Below the pieces are notes generated by a model. The model had not been told where the DNA came from, searched no databases, and saw only the letters and a program-made list of their open reading frames with translations. The position numbers were made by a program, and so were the translations under genes. From contig JAWSUV010000008.1 in assembly GCA_033549305.1 (NCBI GenBank), positions 1 through 46,025 on the forward strand: 46,025 nt of DNA. The letters run 5' to 3'. This DNA is from Anoxynatronum sp033549305 (lineage in GTDB: Bacteria; Bacillota; Clostridia; Peptostreptococcales; Tindalliaceae). This document shows positions 24,580 through 33,260 of the stretch, piece after piece; position 1 is the stretch's first letter; each line of letters starts with the position of its first letter.

Positions 24580-26612
24580 GACCATCCCTCCTGTTTGGTT
24601 TGTTCCAGAAATGCGGCTTCATCCATCAGCACTAAATGGGTATTCTTCCCGGTTTCTTTCATTTTGGATGCTTTGTCCAGTTTGCTTCCGGCTTCCTCAC
24701 CATAAATAACAACATCGGTCTTCACACTGACACTGTCAGTGACTCGCGCACCAAGCTGAGACAGTGTTTCTTTAATCTCCTGGCGGGTAAAATGAGTCAG
24801 TTTTCCGGTGACTACTACCGTTTTACCTGTGAAATAACTGTTCTCCACCGTCGATCCCGTAGCTTCCTCTTCCGGACTGACTCCGGCTGAGATCAGGGCT
24901 GCAATGGATTCCTTTATCCGGTCTTCACCAAAAAAGGCAGTGATGCTTTCCGCCACAATGTCGCCCACATCCGGTAAAGCAGTGAGTTCTTCCCGGCTGG
25001 CTTGCATAACCTTCTCCAGGCTTTGAAAATGAGCAGCCAGTTCAGCAGCCGTCTTTTTCCCCACATTGGGAATGCCCAGCGCATACAAAAATCGTGCCAG
25101 GCGATTTTTTTTGCTGGCTTCAATCGCTTTTACCAGATTCTGTGCTTTCTTATCCTTGAACCCCTCCAAAGAAACCAATTCGTCCGCTTTCAACGTATAG
25201 AGTTCATGCACGCTGCGCAGTTTAAAATCGTCGAACAGCTGGGCCGCGGTTTTTTCACTGAATCCTTCGATATCCATGGCATCCCGGCTGGCAAAATGGG
25301 CCAGGGCAGCCACCATCTGGGGTTTACAGGCCAAGGTGTTGGGACAGAAGAGATGGGCTCCTTTTTCAATGACTTCACTGCCACAGGCAGGACAATGGGT
25401 GGGTTTCTCTATAAAACGACAGGTATCATCAATTTCTCCAGCCCTGCCCATCACTTCCGGAATCACATCATTGGACCGGCGCAGCCACACCTGGCAGCCA
25501 GTCTGGAGCTGTTTGCGCTGAATATCCTCATAATTATTGAGCGTCGCCCGGCGCACCGTCACGCCTCCAATTTCCACCGGAGTCAATTCGGCCGCCGGCG
25601 TAAGCTTTCCGGTACGTCCTACCTGCCACACAACATCCTCGAGACGGGTAACCACTTCCACCGCTTCAAACTTATACGCTACCGCCCACCGGGGAAACTT
25701 CATGGTGTATCCGGCTTCCCGCCGCAGGTCATAGCGATTCAGTTTAATCACCACACCATCCACCTGATAATCCAGTTCCGGAATTTTCCGTTCCATCTGC
25801 ATAACAGTCTCAACGACATGATCGATCCCTTCCACGCGGTGGATCAAAGGGCTGACAGGGAAGCGGTTTTCCCGCAGAAAATCCAGCATACCTTCATGGG
25901 TATCAAATTCCCGGTCACTGCAGTAACCCACCTGGTAGCAGAACATGTCCAGTTTTCGGGATGCCGTCACTTTAGGGTTAAGGTTCCTTAGGGCTCCGGC
26001 GGCACCATTACGGGGATTTTTCAGGGGTTCTTCGGCTTTTTGATTGTACGCATTAAAAACAGAGAGGCGCATCAGGCCTTCTCCCTGAATCTCAACCGTT
26101 CCCTGATACGGGATGGAAAGCGGAACGGAAGCAATGGTCTTCACCTGAATGAGGATGCCTTCTCCCGTCTCCCCGTTTCCACGGGTAGCAGCCTGTACCA
26201 GTAAGCCGTTTTCATAGGTCAGGTTAATGGTGAGTCCATCGTATTTGTATTCCAGTAGATAAACTAAATGGTCCGCATCATCCGCCAGAGAACCCAGCTG
26301 ACGGCGCAGCCTGGATTCCCAGTCCACCAATTCTTCCGCAGACCTGACCTTATCCAGGCTCCAGAGGGGTGACAGGTGGCGATGCGTTTCAAAGGCACTC
26401 ACCGGTTGAGCCCCTACGCGCTGAGTGGGACTATCCGGCAGACAGTGGCCCGTTTCCGTTTCCAGTGATATCAATTCATCATAGATCCGGTCGTATTCAC
26501 TGTCCGGGATCAGCGGATCATCCAATACATAATAATAATAGTTATAGTCATTCAACTGGTCCACCAGCCGACGCATCAGCGCCATCTGATCGTCACGGTT
26601 CAACCTGGTCAC
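24576..26612 (-). CDS. ligA: NAD-dependent DNA ligase LigA
   Basis: LigA seals nicks in DNA using NAD+. This 678-aa protein has the Ia domain (YYYYVLDDPLIPDSEYDRI), the adenylated Lys in EYKYDGLTIN (K123; most LigA proteins read KIDG here), the OB fold, a four-Cys zinc finger (CPAC...CPNTLAC), helix-hairpin-helix repeats (EGFKDKKAQNL, PNVGKKTAAELA, PDVGDIVAESI) and a C-terminal BRCT domain (YFTGKTVVVTGKLTHFTRQEI). The start is given as the GTG at 26612; a TTG three codons later has slightly better Shine-Dalgarno spacing. It follows pcrA by 48 bases, a conserved Firmicutes arrangement. Confidence 0.97.
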   Translation of the reverse strand: MTRLNRDDQMALMRRLVDQLNDYNYYYYVLDDPLIPDSEYDRIYDELISLETETGHCLPDSPTQRVGAQPVSAFETHRHLSPLWSLDKVRSAEELVDWESRLRRQLGSLADDADHLVYLLEYKYDGLTINLTYENGLLVQAATRGNGETGEGILIQVKTIASVPLSIPYQGTVEIQGEGLMRLSVFNAYNQKAEEPLKNPRNGAAGALRNLNPKVTASRKLDMFCYQVGYCSDREFDTHEGMLDFLRENRFPVSPLIHRVEGIDHVVETVMQMERKIPELDYQVDGVVIKLNRYDLRREAGYTMKFPRWAVAYKFEAVEVVTRLEDVVWQVGRTGKLTPAAELTPVEIGGVTVRRATLNNYEDIQRKQLQTGCQVWLRRSNDVIPEVMGRAGEIDDTCRFIEKPTHCPACGSEVIEKGAHLFCPNTLACKPQMVAALAHFASRDAMDIEGFSEKTAAQLFDDFKLRSVHELYTLKADELVSLEGFKDKKAQNLVKAIEASKKNRLARFLYALGIPNVGKKTAAELAAHFQSLEKVMQASREELTALPDVGDIVAESITAFFGEDRIKESIAALISAGVSPEEEATGSTVENSYFTGKTVVVTGKLTHFTRQEIKETLSQLGARVTDSVSVKTDVVIYGEEAGSKLDKASKMKETGKNTHLVLMDEAAFLEQTKQEGWS

Positions 26613-26660
26613 CTTCCCTCTTATCTTCAGTCATTTTACCCCGCATTGATGCATGGAGCG

Positions 26661-29090
26661 CTACTCTACTGTCAATGCGACATAGCCGAGTGTGATTTTC
26701 TTGATCCCTTTATCCGGAAACGCTATCGTTACCACATCTCCCTCTTTTGCCACCACTGTCCCTTTTCCGAAAGAAGGGTGGCGCACCTGAACACCTGTCT
26801 GTATGGCCTGATGGTCATCGCTGCCGATACCAGCTGTCCGTTTGGAGGCCTGCATGGCTGCCGGAACTGCCTGGACTCCAAAGCGGAGGCCGGGTCCGTC
26901 CCCCGGAGCCGGCTTCCTGGCCGCTTTTGGTCGGGACCAGCGTTCATTGCGCTGTTGGATGCTGTTAAAAGCTGGTTCTTCCTGAAGTTCGAGGCAGGCT
27001 CTCGGTATTTCATCCAAAAACCGGGACGGTGCGTTGTTACTGGGTCGGCCAAAAAGCGTTCGCTGCTTAGCATTGCTCAGAAACAGCTTCTCCTTGGCGC
27101 GGGTAAGGCCTACATAACACAACCGCCGTTCTTCTTCTTCATTGCCTTCGTTCAGAGACATGGCCGAAGGGAAGATGTTTTCTTCCATTCCAGGCATGAA
27201 GACGACCGGGAATTCAAGGCCCTTCGCACTGTGAAGGGTCATCAGAAGTACCCCCGGATCCATTTCATCCAATCCATCCACAGCGGTTTCCAGAGATGTT
27301 CCAGCCAGAAAAGCTTCCAGGGTTTTGTCATCGGAGATCTCATCATATTCTTTGGTCAGCGACAAAAACTCCATCAGGTTTTCCACCCGTCCCCGGGATT
27401 CAATCGTATTTTCCTGTTTCAGGCTCTCTACCATCCCTGTATCGTCATAGATTTTCTGTGTCATGTCAGTCACAGTGATGCTGTTTTTCAGGTCAATCCA
27501 TTCACCCAGCATCCGGACAAACTCAGACAGCTTTTTCATGGCACGACCGCCAGCCAGCAGCAACAGCCGCGGATCCTGCAGTACCTGGTAAACGGTACAC
27601 TGATGATTTTCAGCCACCCCTTCCAGGGCTTCCACCGATTTATCACCAATTCCCCGGCGGGGCACATTGACGATGCGTTTGAGACTCACCGCATCACTGG
27701 GATTTTCAATCACCTTGAGGTAAGCCAAAATGTCCCGGATTTCTTTACGGTCATAGAAGCGGGTGCCGCCGTAAATCCGGTAAGGGACACCCGCTTTCAC
27801 CAGCGCTTCCTCCAGGACCCTTGATTGAGCATGTGTCCGATACAATACGGCGAAGTCACTGCTGGCATATCCCTGATCCATTAACCGATTGATGGTCGTC
27901 ACCAGAAAAGAGGCCTCGTCATATTCATTGCCGCAGTGACTGTATACCAGGGATTCACCTTCATTGCCTTCCGTAAACAATCGCTTGGCTTTACGCATCT
28001 GATTGTGACCCACGACATGATTTGCAGCTTCCAGAATGGTGGCGGTGGAGCGGTAATTCTGCTCCAGTTTGACCGTATGGGTATTAGGAAAATCCCTTTC
28101 AAACCCCAGTATATTTCCGATATCCGCTCCCCGCCAGCCATAGATCGACTGGTCGTCATCTCCCACTACGCAAAGATTGCCGTGTTTACCGGCAATGGCC
28201 CGCACCCACAGGTATTGGGGGCGGTTGGTATCCTGAAATTCGTCCACCAAAACGTACTGGAAGCGCTGCTGGTAGAACGCCAGCACGTCCGGTGCCGCAT
28301 CGAAAAGCTGGAGGGTTTTCAGGATCAGGTCGTCAAAGTCCAGTGCGTTGTTTTTTTTCAGTTTTTTTTCATACAGCTCATAAAGCTGAGCCATCTGTTT
28401 ATGGTAGTAGTCGCTGCCGGCTTCCTTATGGCAAGCGGCCGGCGTCATCATGGCATCTTTTTTCTTGCTGATATATCCGCTGACAATGCCGGGTGAATAT
28501 ACTTTATCGTTCAGCTGCAAATCCTTCAGGCATTCTTTGATGACGATCTTCTGGTCCTGGGTATCGTAGATCACAAAATTGCGGCCGTATCCCAGCCGTT
28601 CGATATCACGCCGGAGGATCCTGGCGCAGGCGGCATGAAAAGTGCTGAGCCACATGGCGTCATAACGGCCCTGCAGACGCTTCTGAACACGTTCTTTCAT
28701 CTCTTTGGCGGCTTTGTTTGTAAAAGTAATGGCCAGGATTTTATACGGATCTACTCCATCCTTTTCCAACAGCTGACTCAGCGTAAAAGGAAGGGGTACT
28801 GTTAAATCTTGCGCGTGTGAATCCATCCAGGTTTTCAACTCGCTGATTTTTTCCTCTGACAGGTATGGCGGCGTCTGGTCACTCTTATACGCCGGCCCAA
28901 ACCGAATCAGATGACCGATGCGGTTCACCAGCATGGTCGTTTTGCCGGAACCGGCTCCTGCCAGCACCAGAGATGGTCCGTTGACGTGAAGGACGGCTTC
29001 CCGCTGGGCTTGATTGAGATGATCATACTGAGCTTCTATGAACTGATCCCGCAGCTGACGAAAAATATGCTGCAAGGGTTGATCTGTCAT
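26661..29090 (-). CDS. pcrA: ATP-dependent DNA helicase PcrA/UvrD
   Basis: This 809-aa superfamily 1A 3'-5' helicase acts in repair and replication. Motifs are the Q motif LNQAQREAV, motif I AGAGSGKT (44-51), Ia AITFTNKAAKEM, II VLVDEFQDTN, III GDDDQSIYGWRGA, IV LEQNYRST, V LMTLHSAKGLEFPVVF and VI YVGLTRAKEKL. The C terminus has the PcrA-type Tudor-like domain (HPSFGKGTVVAKEGDVV). Between motifs I and Ia there is an insertion of about 50 residues (about 62-115) compared with Bacillus PcrA; similar insertions are known in clostridial homologues. The ATG at 29090 follows AGGAG at 8 bases. Confidence 0.97.
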   Translation of the reverse strand: MTDQPLQHIFRQLRDQFIEAQYDHLNQAQREAVLHVNGPSLVLAGAGSGKTTMLVNRIGHLIRFGPAYKSDQTPPYLSEEKISELKTWMDSHAQDLTVPLPFTLSQLLEKDGVDPYKILAITFTNKAAKEMKERVQKRLQGRYDAMWLSTFHAACARILRRDIERLGYGRNFVIYDTQDQKIVIKECLKDLQLNDKVYSPGIVSGYISKKKDAMMTPAACHKEAGSDYYHKQMAQLYELYEKKLKKNNALDFDDLILKTLQLFDAAPDVLAFYQQRFQYVLVDEFQDTNRPQYLWVRAIAGKHGNLCVVGDDDQSIYGWRGADIGNILGFERDFPNTHTVKLEQNYRSTATILEAANHVVGHNQMRKAKRLFTEGNEGESLVYSHCGNEYDEASFLVTTINRLMDQGYASSDFAVLYRTHAQSRVLEEALVKAGVPYRIYGGTRFYDRKEIRDILAYLKVIENPSDAVSLKRIVNVPRRGIGDKSVEALEGVAENHQCTVYQVLQDPRLLLLAGGRAMKKLSEFVRMLGEWIDLKNSITVTDMTQKIYDDTGMVESLKQENTIESRGRVENLMEFLSLTKEYDEISDDKTLEAFLAGTSLETAVDGLDEMDPGVLLMTLHSAKGLEFPVVFMPGMEENIFPSAMSLNEGNEEEERRLCYVGLTRAKEKLFLSNAKQRTLFGRPSNNAPSRFLDEIPRACLELQEEPAFNSIQQRNERWSRPKAARKPAPGDGPGLRFGVQAVPAAMQASKRTAGIGSDDHQAIQTGVQVRHPSFGKGTVVAKEGDVVTIAFPDKGIKKITLGYVALTVE

Positions 29091-29186
29091 GGGCAAAACT
29101 CCTTTCCAAAGACCAGTATAGCATATTGACCGCTATAAGTCAGAAGTCTGGTTCCAGGAAATACAGCAGCGGGATCGCATGTGCTT

Positions 29187-30461
29187 TCATTTATTGCGTA
29201 TGAAACGGAAATACTGGAAGAATGACATGAGATCTTCCTTTAAGACGCCTTCCAGCTGCATTTGAAAAGCCGCTTCCAGCCAGATCCCCATCTCTGGCCC
29301 ATCCTGATAGCCCAATGCTTTTAAATCATTTCCCGTGACCACCGGCTTGATCGTTTGATTTGTCTTCCAGCGGTTGAATTTCCTGAGATTTTTCCGGATC
29401 ATTGACTGCATTCCATACAATTCCCACAGGGGAAACAACGTCTCCACGATCAGCTCTAAATCCTGCGGATCGGTCATACCGCATAAACGGAGCACATCCG
29501 CTTTCCGTTCCGTTCTCCACAGGAAATTCTCTGTTGCCCTCAACAAACCCGCCACACGATCCGCTCGCTGATGATGCCGGCTGAAGTTCTTATACCCGTC
29601 AACCATTTGCTGATGAAGCGGATCCTTCCCATGTCTTGACATCATCTGATTTTTACTGCAGATAATCAGCGGTGCTAACAGGACACTCCACATGAAGGAC
29701 ACTGGGTCCGTCGATTTTTCTCTTCTCCGGGAAGCAGCTGCTAAAATGGCAGGCATGACAGATACTCTGTCGCTGCCTGAATCTGTCAACTGATTTGAAA
29801 GCAGCTCCTGATGAAGAAGGTCTGGCAGGTGGCCGGTTTCCATCATCAACTCCCAGCCTCGCTGAGGTTCTGCCGCCATCAGCCATTTATTCAGTTCTTC
29901 ATGGATCCGCTCTGCCGGAATTCCGGCTGTGTCGACAGCTGTCATGGCTCTTTTTGTTTCCGGTTCCAGCTCAAAACAGAGCCGTGAAACCAGTTGAACC
30001 GCTCGATAAGCCCGAAGGGGATCATCCTGAAATGCCTGTGATGATGCCATCCGCAGCTTTTTTGTTTCCAAGTCTTTCAGTCCATTGAGCGGATCTGCCA
30101 GACTGCCTGTCACCGCATGGCGGTAAAGGGCATTAATGGTGAAATCCCGGCCCCGGGCATCGGCTTTCAACGCCTCTTCCATTGATCCGGCTGCCACCGG
30201 CATTGGCTTTCTCGGCAGGGAAAATTCAATGGAGAAGCCTCTGATCTGGAAAATCATAAAACTCTTGCCATAGGAAAGCACCCGCCCGAACTGCGCCAAC
30301 TGGTCCTTCAGACCGGTTTCATCCATACCAAATACCACCACATCCAGATCTTTCACCGGAAGGTCCAACAGTTCATCCCGCACGCAACCGCCGGTCAGAA
30401 AAACCTGGCCTCCGGCTTCCTGAATCTGCTGAAAGATTTTCTCCCTGGATATTTTCTGCAT
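29187..30461 (-). CDS. cca: CCA tRNA nucleotidyltransferase / poly(A) polymerase-family protein
   Basis: This 424-aa class II nucleotidyltransferase adds or repairs CCA at tRNA 3' ends. It shows FLTGGCVRDELL (GG at 24-25, RD at 28-29), the DxD metal pair in KDLDVVVFG (D38, D40), the RDFTINAL motif and the base-selection helix DDPLRAYRAVQLVSRL. The ATG at 30461 follows AGGAGG at 7 bases; the frame is open to 30569 without a ribosome site. The C-terminal half is less typical and no HD domain is seen. All five tRNAs in this window encode CCA, so repair is the likely job here. Confidence 0.9.
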   Translation of the reverse strand: MQKISREKIFQQIQEAGGQVFLTGGCVRDELLDLPVKDLDVVVFGMDETGLKDQLAQFGRVLSYGKSFMIFQIRGFSIEFSLPRKPMPVAAGSMEEALKADARGRDFTINALYRHAVTGSLADPLNGLKDLETKKLRMASSQAFQDDPLRAYRAVQLVSRLCFELEPETKRAMTAVDTAGIPAERIHEELNKWLMAAEPQRGWELMMETGHLPDLLHQELLSNQLTDSGSDRVSVMPAILAAASRRREKSTDPVSFMWSVLLAPLIICSKNQMMSRHGKDPLHQQMVDGYKNFSRHHQRADRVAGLLRATENFLWRTERKADVLRLCGMTDPQDLELIVETLFPLWELYGMQSMIRKNLRKFNRWKTNQTIKPVVTGNDLKALGYQDGPEMGIWLEAAFQMQLEGVLKEDLMSFFQYFRFIRNK

Positions 30462-30504
30462 GCCATCCCCTCCTGCCGATTCCAGCAACTTTATTTTATC
30501 ACAG

Positions 30505-30530
30505 AAAAGAGCCTCCCATAAAGGAGACTC
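30505..30530 (-). terminator. terminator after the sigma-factor operon
   Basis: An 8-bp stem (GAGTCTCC / GGAGGCTC with one U-G pair, 6-base loop) is followed by TTTTC on the minus strand, 55 bases past the lipoprotein stop codon and 44 bases before the cca start. Confidence 0.75.
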
Positions 30531-30584
30531 CAATAACTGAAGATTCTTGTCCAACGACATGACTGGCACTGGCTTCCGTACAGT

Positions 30585-31001
30585 TTAATTCACTTCCAGC
30601 GCAGTGATCATTGGTTGCCCTTGCTCCAAAATCTTGAAATGAATGGTGACCTCAATGCCTGGGTCCGGCTCTTCCGCTTCCAGTTGCTGTCTTACGGTAT
30701 CATCCAGCTGAAAAACCATAAAGTCATAATCACCGTTGATGAGCTCAATTTCTACGGACCGGGTATCGGCAAATCCCACATACCTGCCTTGAGCCTCGAG
30801 GATTTCTCCATCCTGCTGTGAGGTTTGCTCTTCTTCAGGATCTTCAGGATCTTCAGGTTCTTCTACCGGTATTTCCACCTCTGGTTCTTCCGGTTCAGCA
30901 GGTGGTGGCGTTTCTGCCTGTCTGCATCCAGTGGTGCCAACCAAAACGAACATCAGGAAGAATACGATCAGGATGGTTCGGTTTCGATGACTTATTCTCA
31001 T
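30585..31001 (-). CDS. small Pro/Glu-rich lipoprotein
   Basis: This 138-aa predicted lipoprotein starts with the basic MRISHRNR, then a hydrophobic core and a lipobox ending TTGC (C26). A Pro/Glu/Asp-rich linker of about 35 residues follows (30-65), partly built from a 9-base tandem repeat. The C-terminal domain (about 70-138; YVGFADTRSVEIELINGDYDFM...) is not recognised; a similar segment ends the upstream anti-sigma protein (SFAEFAINDQILVIALSES). The ATG at 31001 is chosen because it begins the signal peptide; the frame is open to 31073. It is probably the third gene of the ECF sigma operon and may sense the same envelope signal. Confidence 0.75.
   Translation of the reverse strand: MRISHRNRTILIVFFLMFVLVGTTGCRQAETPPPAEPEEPEVEIPVEEPEDPEDPEEEQTSQQDGEILEAQGRYVGFADTRSVEIELINGDYDFMVFQLDDTVRQQLEAEEPDPGIEVTIHFKILEQGQPMITALEVN
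30832..30858 (-). repeat. 9-bp tandem repeat, three units
   Basis: Three copies of the 9-mer TCTTCAGGA (plus strand) lie in tandem. On the coding strand they give a Glu-Asp-Pro repeat in the lipoprotein linker. Such a repeat can vary in copy number without a frameshift. Confidence 0.7.
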
Positions 31002-31069
31002 TGTCAGCCACTTCCTTCCCTTTGGGTCATAATGACCCCTACAGGGTTTATACCCGAACACTTTAAAAA

Positions 31070-32602
31070 TCACTCATCGATTCGTTCGACTGCTGTAATA
31101 ATCCCGGTGAAGCTGAAATCAGAGGCTTCGATCACAACCATCACATGAATACCTTCCGGTCTTTCATTTAGTTCGCGGTCAAAGTTTTCGAAGGCGGGTT
31201 TAACCGATTCCGAAAGGGCAATCACCAGGATCTGGTCGTTAATCGCGAATTCTGCAAAACTGCTGTCTGCCCTTCCCCTGTATTGGGCTTCCAGTCTTGC
31301 CTGTTCTGTCGGTTCCATAGCAGTGACCACAGGAATTTCACCTTCGGTCACTTCATAGGAGACTGTAAAGAGGGACCCGATCTGAAGCTTTTTGTCCCGG
31401 TAGGCCTCGCGAAGTTCTTCGGAGAGTTTAAACTCCTGATAGGGCGCCGGTACATCGATCAGTCTCAGTTCCACATAGTAACTGTCGATCTGCCGGATCA
31501 ACGCCGCCACACCCACTTGCGGCATCATGGCTTCCAGGCTGAACATCGCCAGCCCCTCTTCTTCCGGCGGCGCTTCTGCAGCGGCCATTATCTGTTCATC
31601 GCCACTGCCAAAGACAGGTACTTCCGCGTAATAGACATCTTCCGCCCGGCTCAGATCAAAAGCAAAATAGGTGGGTTCAAGCGGCACATCCACCGCCAGC
31701 TGTGTAAACTCGCGAATCAATTGATCGCCGTTGGCAAAATTGGCTTCCACTTTTACCGGCAGCTGCAGCTGCTGATCCACCCAGGCACGGTGCCAGGGTG
31801 CGGAAGGATCGTAACGATACTCATAGACCATTACTCCCCGGCCATTGATTCTATCAATGCCCGCCTCCAGAACCTCGGGCGCTGACTGAATTTCGTTGAG
31901 CAGCGATCCCACATGATAATCTGTCAGGTACATTTCAAGCATCTCCGGACTCATCGGCTGAACGGTAACGTCAGCGGTTCCGTCTCCAAGGAAAGAAATC
32001 ATCTGGCCTTCCCCGTCATAGATCTGTGTATAGGTGGTCCCGTCTTCCCGTGTTGTGACCGCATAAAACTGATTGGGTTTGGCGTAGGTAATGTCTACGG
32101 TTTCTGTCCACCCATGATCCTCAAATTTCCGATGGATTTCCAGGACTCCCTGGTAGTTTTCAAGCTGTTCAAATGATTCGGCCATGGCTACAATGCCTCC
32201 AAGGCCCGCGCCTGCCATTTCCATCGACCGCATCTCTGCCGGTGCATCTTCAGCCATTTCAGTGGCTGGTTGGGGCCGTTGCATCTGGGATACAACCCCC
32301 ACGATTAAGAACACTGCGGCCGCAATGGAGGCCCACTTCATCCAGGATTTACCTATAGATGCCTTTCGCTGTTTGCCTTCCTGCAACGCCATGACATTCT
32401 CCGTCACAGGCGTATGGGTGCTTATTGCCGGCAACAGTTCCCGTTCGCTGCGCAGGCGTTTTACCGCGCGGACGGTTTCCATTAAACCGGACAATTCCTG
32501 GCTCATGGGAGAAGGCGGCACTGGTTTGCATTCCATAATCAGGGCATCAATAAAATCATTGAGATATTCTTCCTGCTGTTGCTGGTTCATTGATTTAACC
32601 AT
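31070..32602 (-). CDS. anti-sigma factor with large extracytoplasmic region
   Basis: This 510-aa single-pass protein has a cytoplasmic N terminus (1-87) suited to hold the sigma factor, one membrane helix (88-106) and a large external part. The first external segment (about 125-340) resembles the LolA/RsbA-like fold (YQGVLEIHRKFEDHGWTETVDITYAKPNQFYAVTTRE, given here in parts, then WHRAWVDQQLQLPVKVEA), as in proteins that read lipid or envelope state. The last 140 residues appear to hold two smaller domains. The start overlaps the sigma gene by 8 bases, and GGAGG lies 8 bases upstream. The N-terminal part lacks the zinc HxxxCxxC motif of ZAS anti-sigmas. The assignment rests on position and topology. 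Confidence 0.75.
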   Translation of the reverse strand: MVKSMNQQQQEEYLNDFIDALIMECKPVPPSPMSQELSGLMETVRAVKRLRSERELLPAISTHTPVTENVMALQEGKQRKASIGKSWMKWASIAAAVFLIVGVVSQMQRPQPATEMAEDAPAEMRSMEMAGAGLGGIVAMAESFEQLENYQGVLEIHRKFEDHGWTETVDITYAKPNQFYAVTTREDGTTYTQIYDGEGQMISFLGDGTADVTVQPMSPEMLEMYLTDYHVGSLLNEIQSAPEVLEAGIDRINGRGVMVYEYRYDPSAPWHRAWVDQQLQLPVKVEANFANGDQLIREFTQLAVDVPLEPTYFAFDLSRAEDVYYAEVPVFGSGDEQIMAAAEAPPEEEGLAMFSLEAMMPQVGVAALIRQIDSYYVELRLIDVPAPYQEFKLSEELREAYRDKKLQIGSLFTVSYEVTEGEIPVVTAMEPTEQARLEAQYRGRADSSFAEFAINDQILVIALSESVKPAFENFDRELNERPEGIHVMVVIEASDFSFTGIITAVERIDE

Positions 32603-33119
32603 TGAAATAGCCTCCTTCCTCCAAAATTTCTTTCAACTTCTGAACCCCCCGGAACTGGAGGCTTTTAACAGTTCCAACGGGTTTTGATAATTCATCTGCC
32701 ACATCTTTCAGAGGTCTTCCTTCCACAATCCGCCACAAGATAATTTTACGGTACAGTTCCGGCAGTTTCTCCAGTGCTTCCCTTAACACCATGTTTTCTT
32801 CAATCATGTGGGTTTCAGATACTGCCAGGTTCTTCTCACTTACCTGGCTAAGTTCAACCACCTTTGGGCTCCTTCCCCGCTGGCGCCAGGTATCATAAAT
32901 GGTGTTTCTGGCCGCGGTAAAGATATACGCCCGGATTTTTTCCTCCTCCACATTGCCTTTCTTGACCTGTAGAAAGACTTTCTGGAAGACATCCTGGGTC
33001 AGCTCTTCCGCCTCCTCTTTGTTCTGGAGACGGTAATAGGCATATTGGTAGACCTGAGGCCACAGGGTCTCGTAGACTTCCTGGAACATTTTGTTCCAGG
33101 ATGATGATGCTGGTTTCAT
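32595..33119 (-). CDS. ECF-type RNA polymerase sigma factor
   Basis: This 174-aa group 4 sigma factor has region 2 (YAYYRLQNKEEAEELTQDVFQKV... IRAYIFTAARNTIYDTWRQR, about 25-80) and region 4 (LEKLPELYRKIILWRIVEGRPLKDVADELSKPVGTVKS, in parts about 114-155), with the usual helix-turn-helix. The ATG at 33119 follows GAGGGTG; a GTG three codons upstream touches the Shine-Dalgarno. It is the first gene of a sigma / anti-sigma / lipoprotein operon. A possible self-recognised promoter lies upstream. Confidence 0.93.
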   Translation of the reverse strand: MKPASSSWNKMFQEVYETLWPQVYQYAYYRLQNKEEAEELTQDVFQKVFLQVKKGNVEEEKIRAYIFTAARNTIYDTWRQRGRSPKVVELSQVSEKNLAVSETHMIEENMVLREALEKLPELYRKIILWRIVEGRPLKDVADELSKPVGTVKSLQFRGVQKLKEILEEGGYFNG

Positions 33120-33162
33120 GGCAGGCACCCTCTTTTCGTCGTAATACGGTTTCTATCAGTTA

Positions 33163-33189
33163 ATACGTGCATACCCGAAAAGAGTTGCA
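33163..33189 (-). promoter_or_regulatory. candidate ECF-type autoregulated promoter
   Basis: On the minus strand GCAAC and CGTAT lie with 16 bases between AAC and CGT, matching the AAC-N16-CGT pattern common to ECF promoters, about 44 bases before the sigma start codon. It overlaps the -35 of the divergent MFS promoter. Confidence 0.45.
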
Positions 33190-33213
33190 ATCTTGCAGAA
33201 GAAATCTTATGAT
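33185..33213 (+). promoter_or_regulatory. sigma-A promoter of the MFS gene
   Basis: TTGCAA (33185-33190), a 17-base spacer and TATGAT (33208-33213). The predicted start is near 33220, directly before an inverted repeat. Confidence 0.65.
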
Positions 33214-33220
33214 GAAACTA

Positions 33221-33239
33221 ATGGTTATCGGGTAACCAT
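33221..33239 (+). promoter_or_regulatory. operator-like inverted repeat before the MFS gene
   Basis: ATGGTTA, 5-base spacer TCGGG, TAACCAT. This 7-bp perfect inverted repeat sits at about +1 to +19 of the predicted transcript, a typical repressor position. Its 5-base spacer makes it different from the GTAAC-N4-GTTAC sites elsewhere in the window. Confidence 0.5.
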
Positions 33240-33260
33240 TTTCATGAAGGGGTGAATGGA

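Noticed and set aside
24580..26700. THI-box riboswitch for the thiamine-type ABC genes
   Set aside because: The genes overlap ligA directly and no intergenic leader exists to hold one; I saw no TPP-aptamer pattern upstream.
25002..27824. Long plus-strand open frames of 329 and 392 codons opposite ligA and pcrA
   Set aside because: They lie entirely antisense to clearly identified genes, have no ribosome sites and show compositional shadow sequence rich in His, Phe and Gln.
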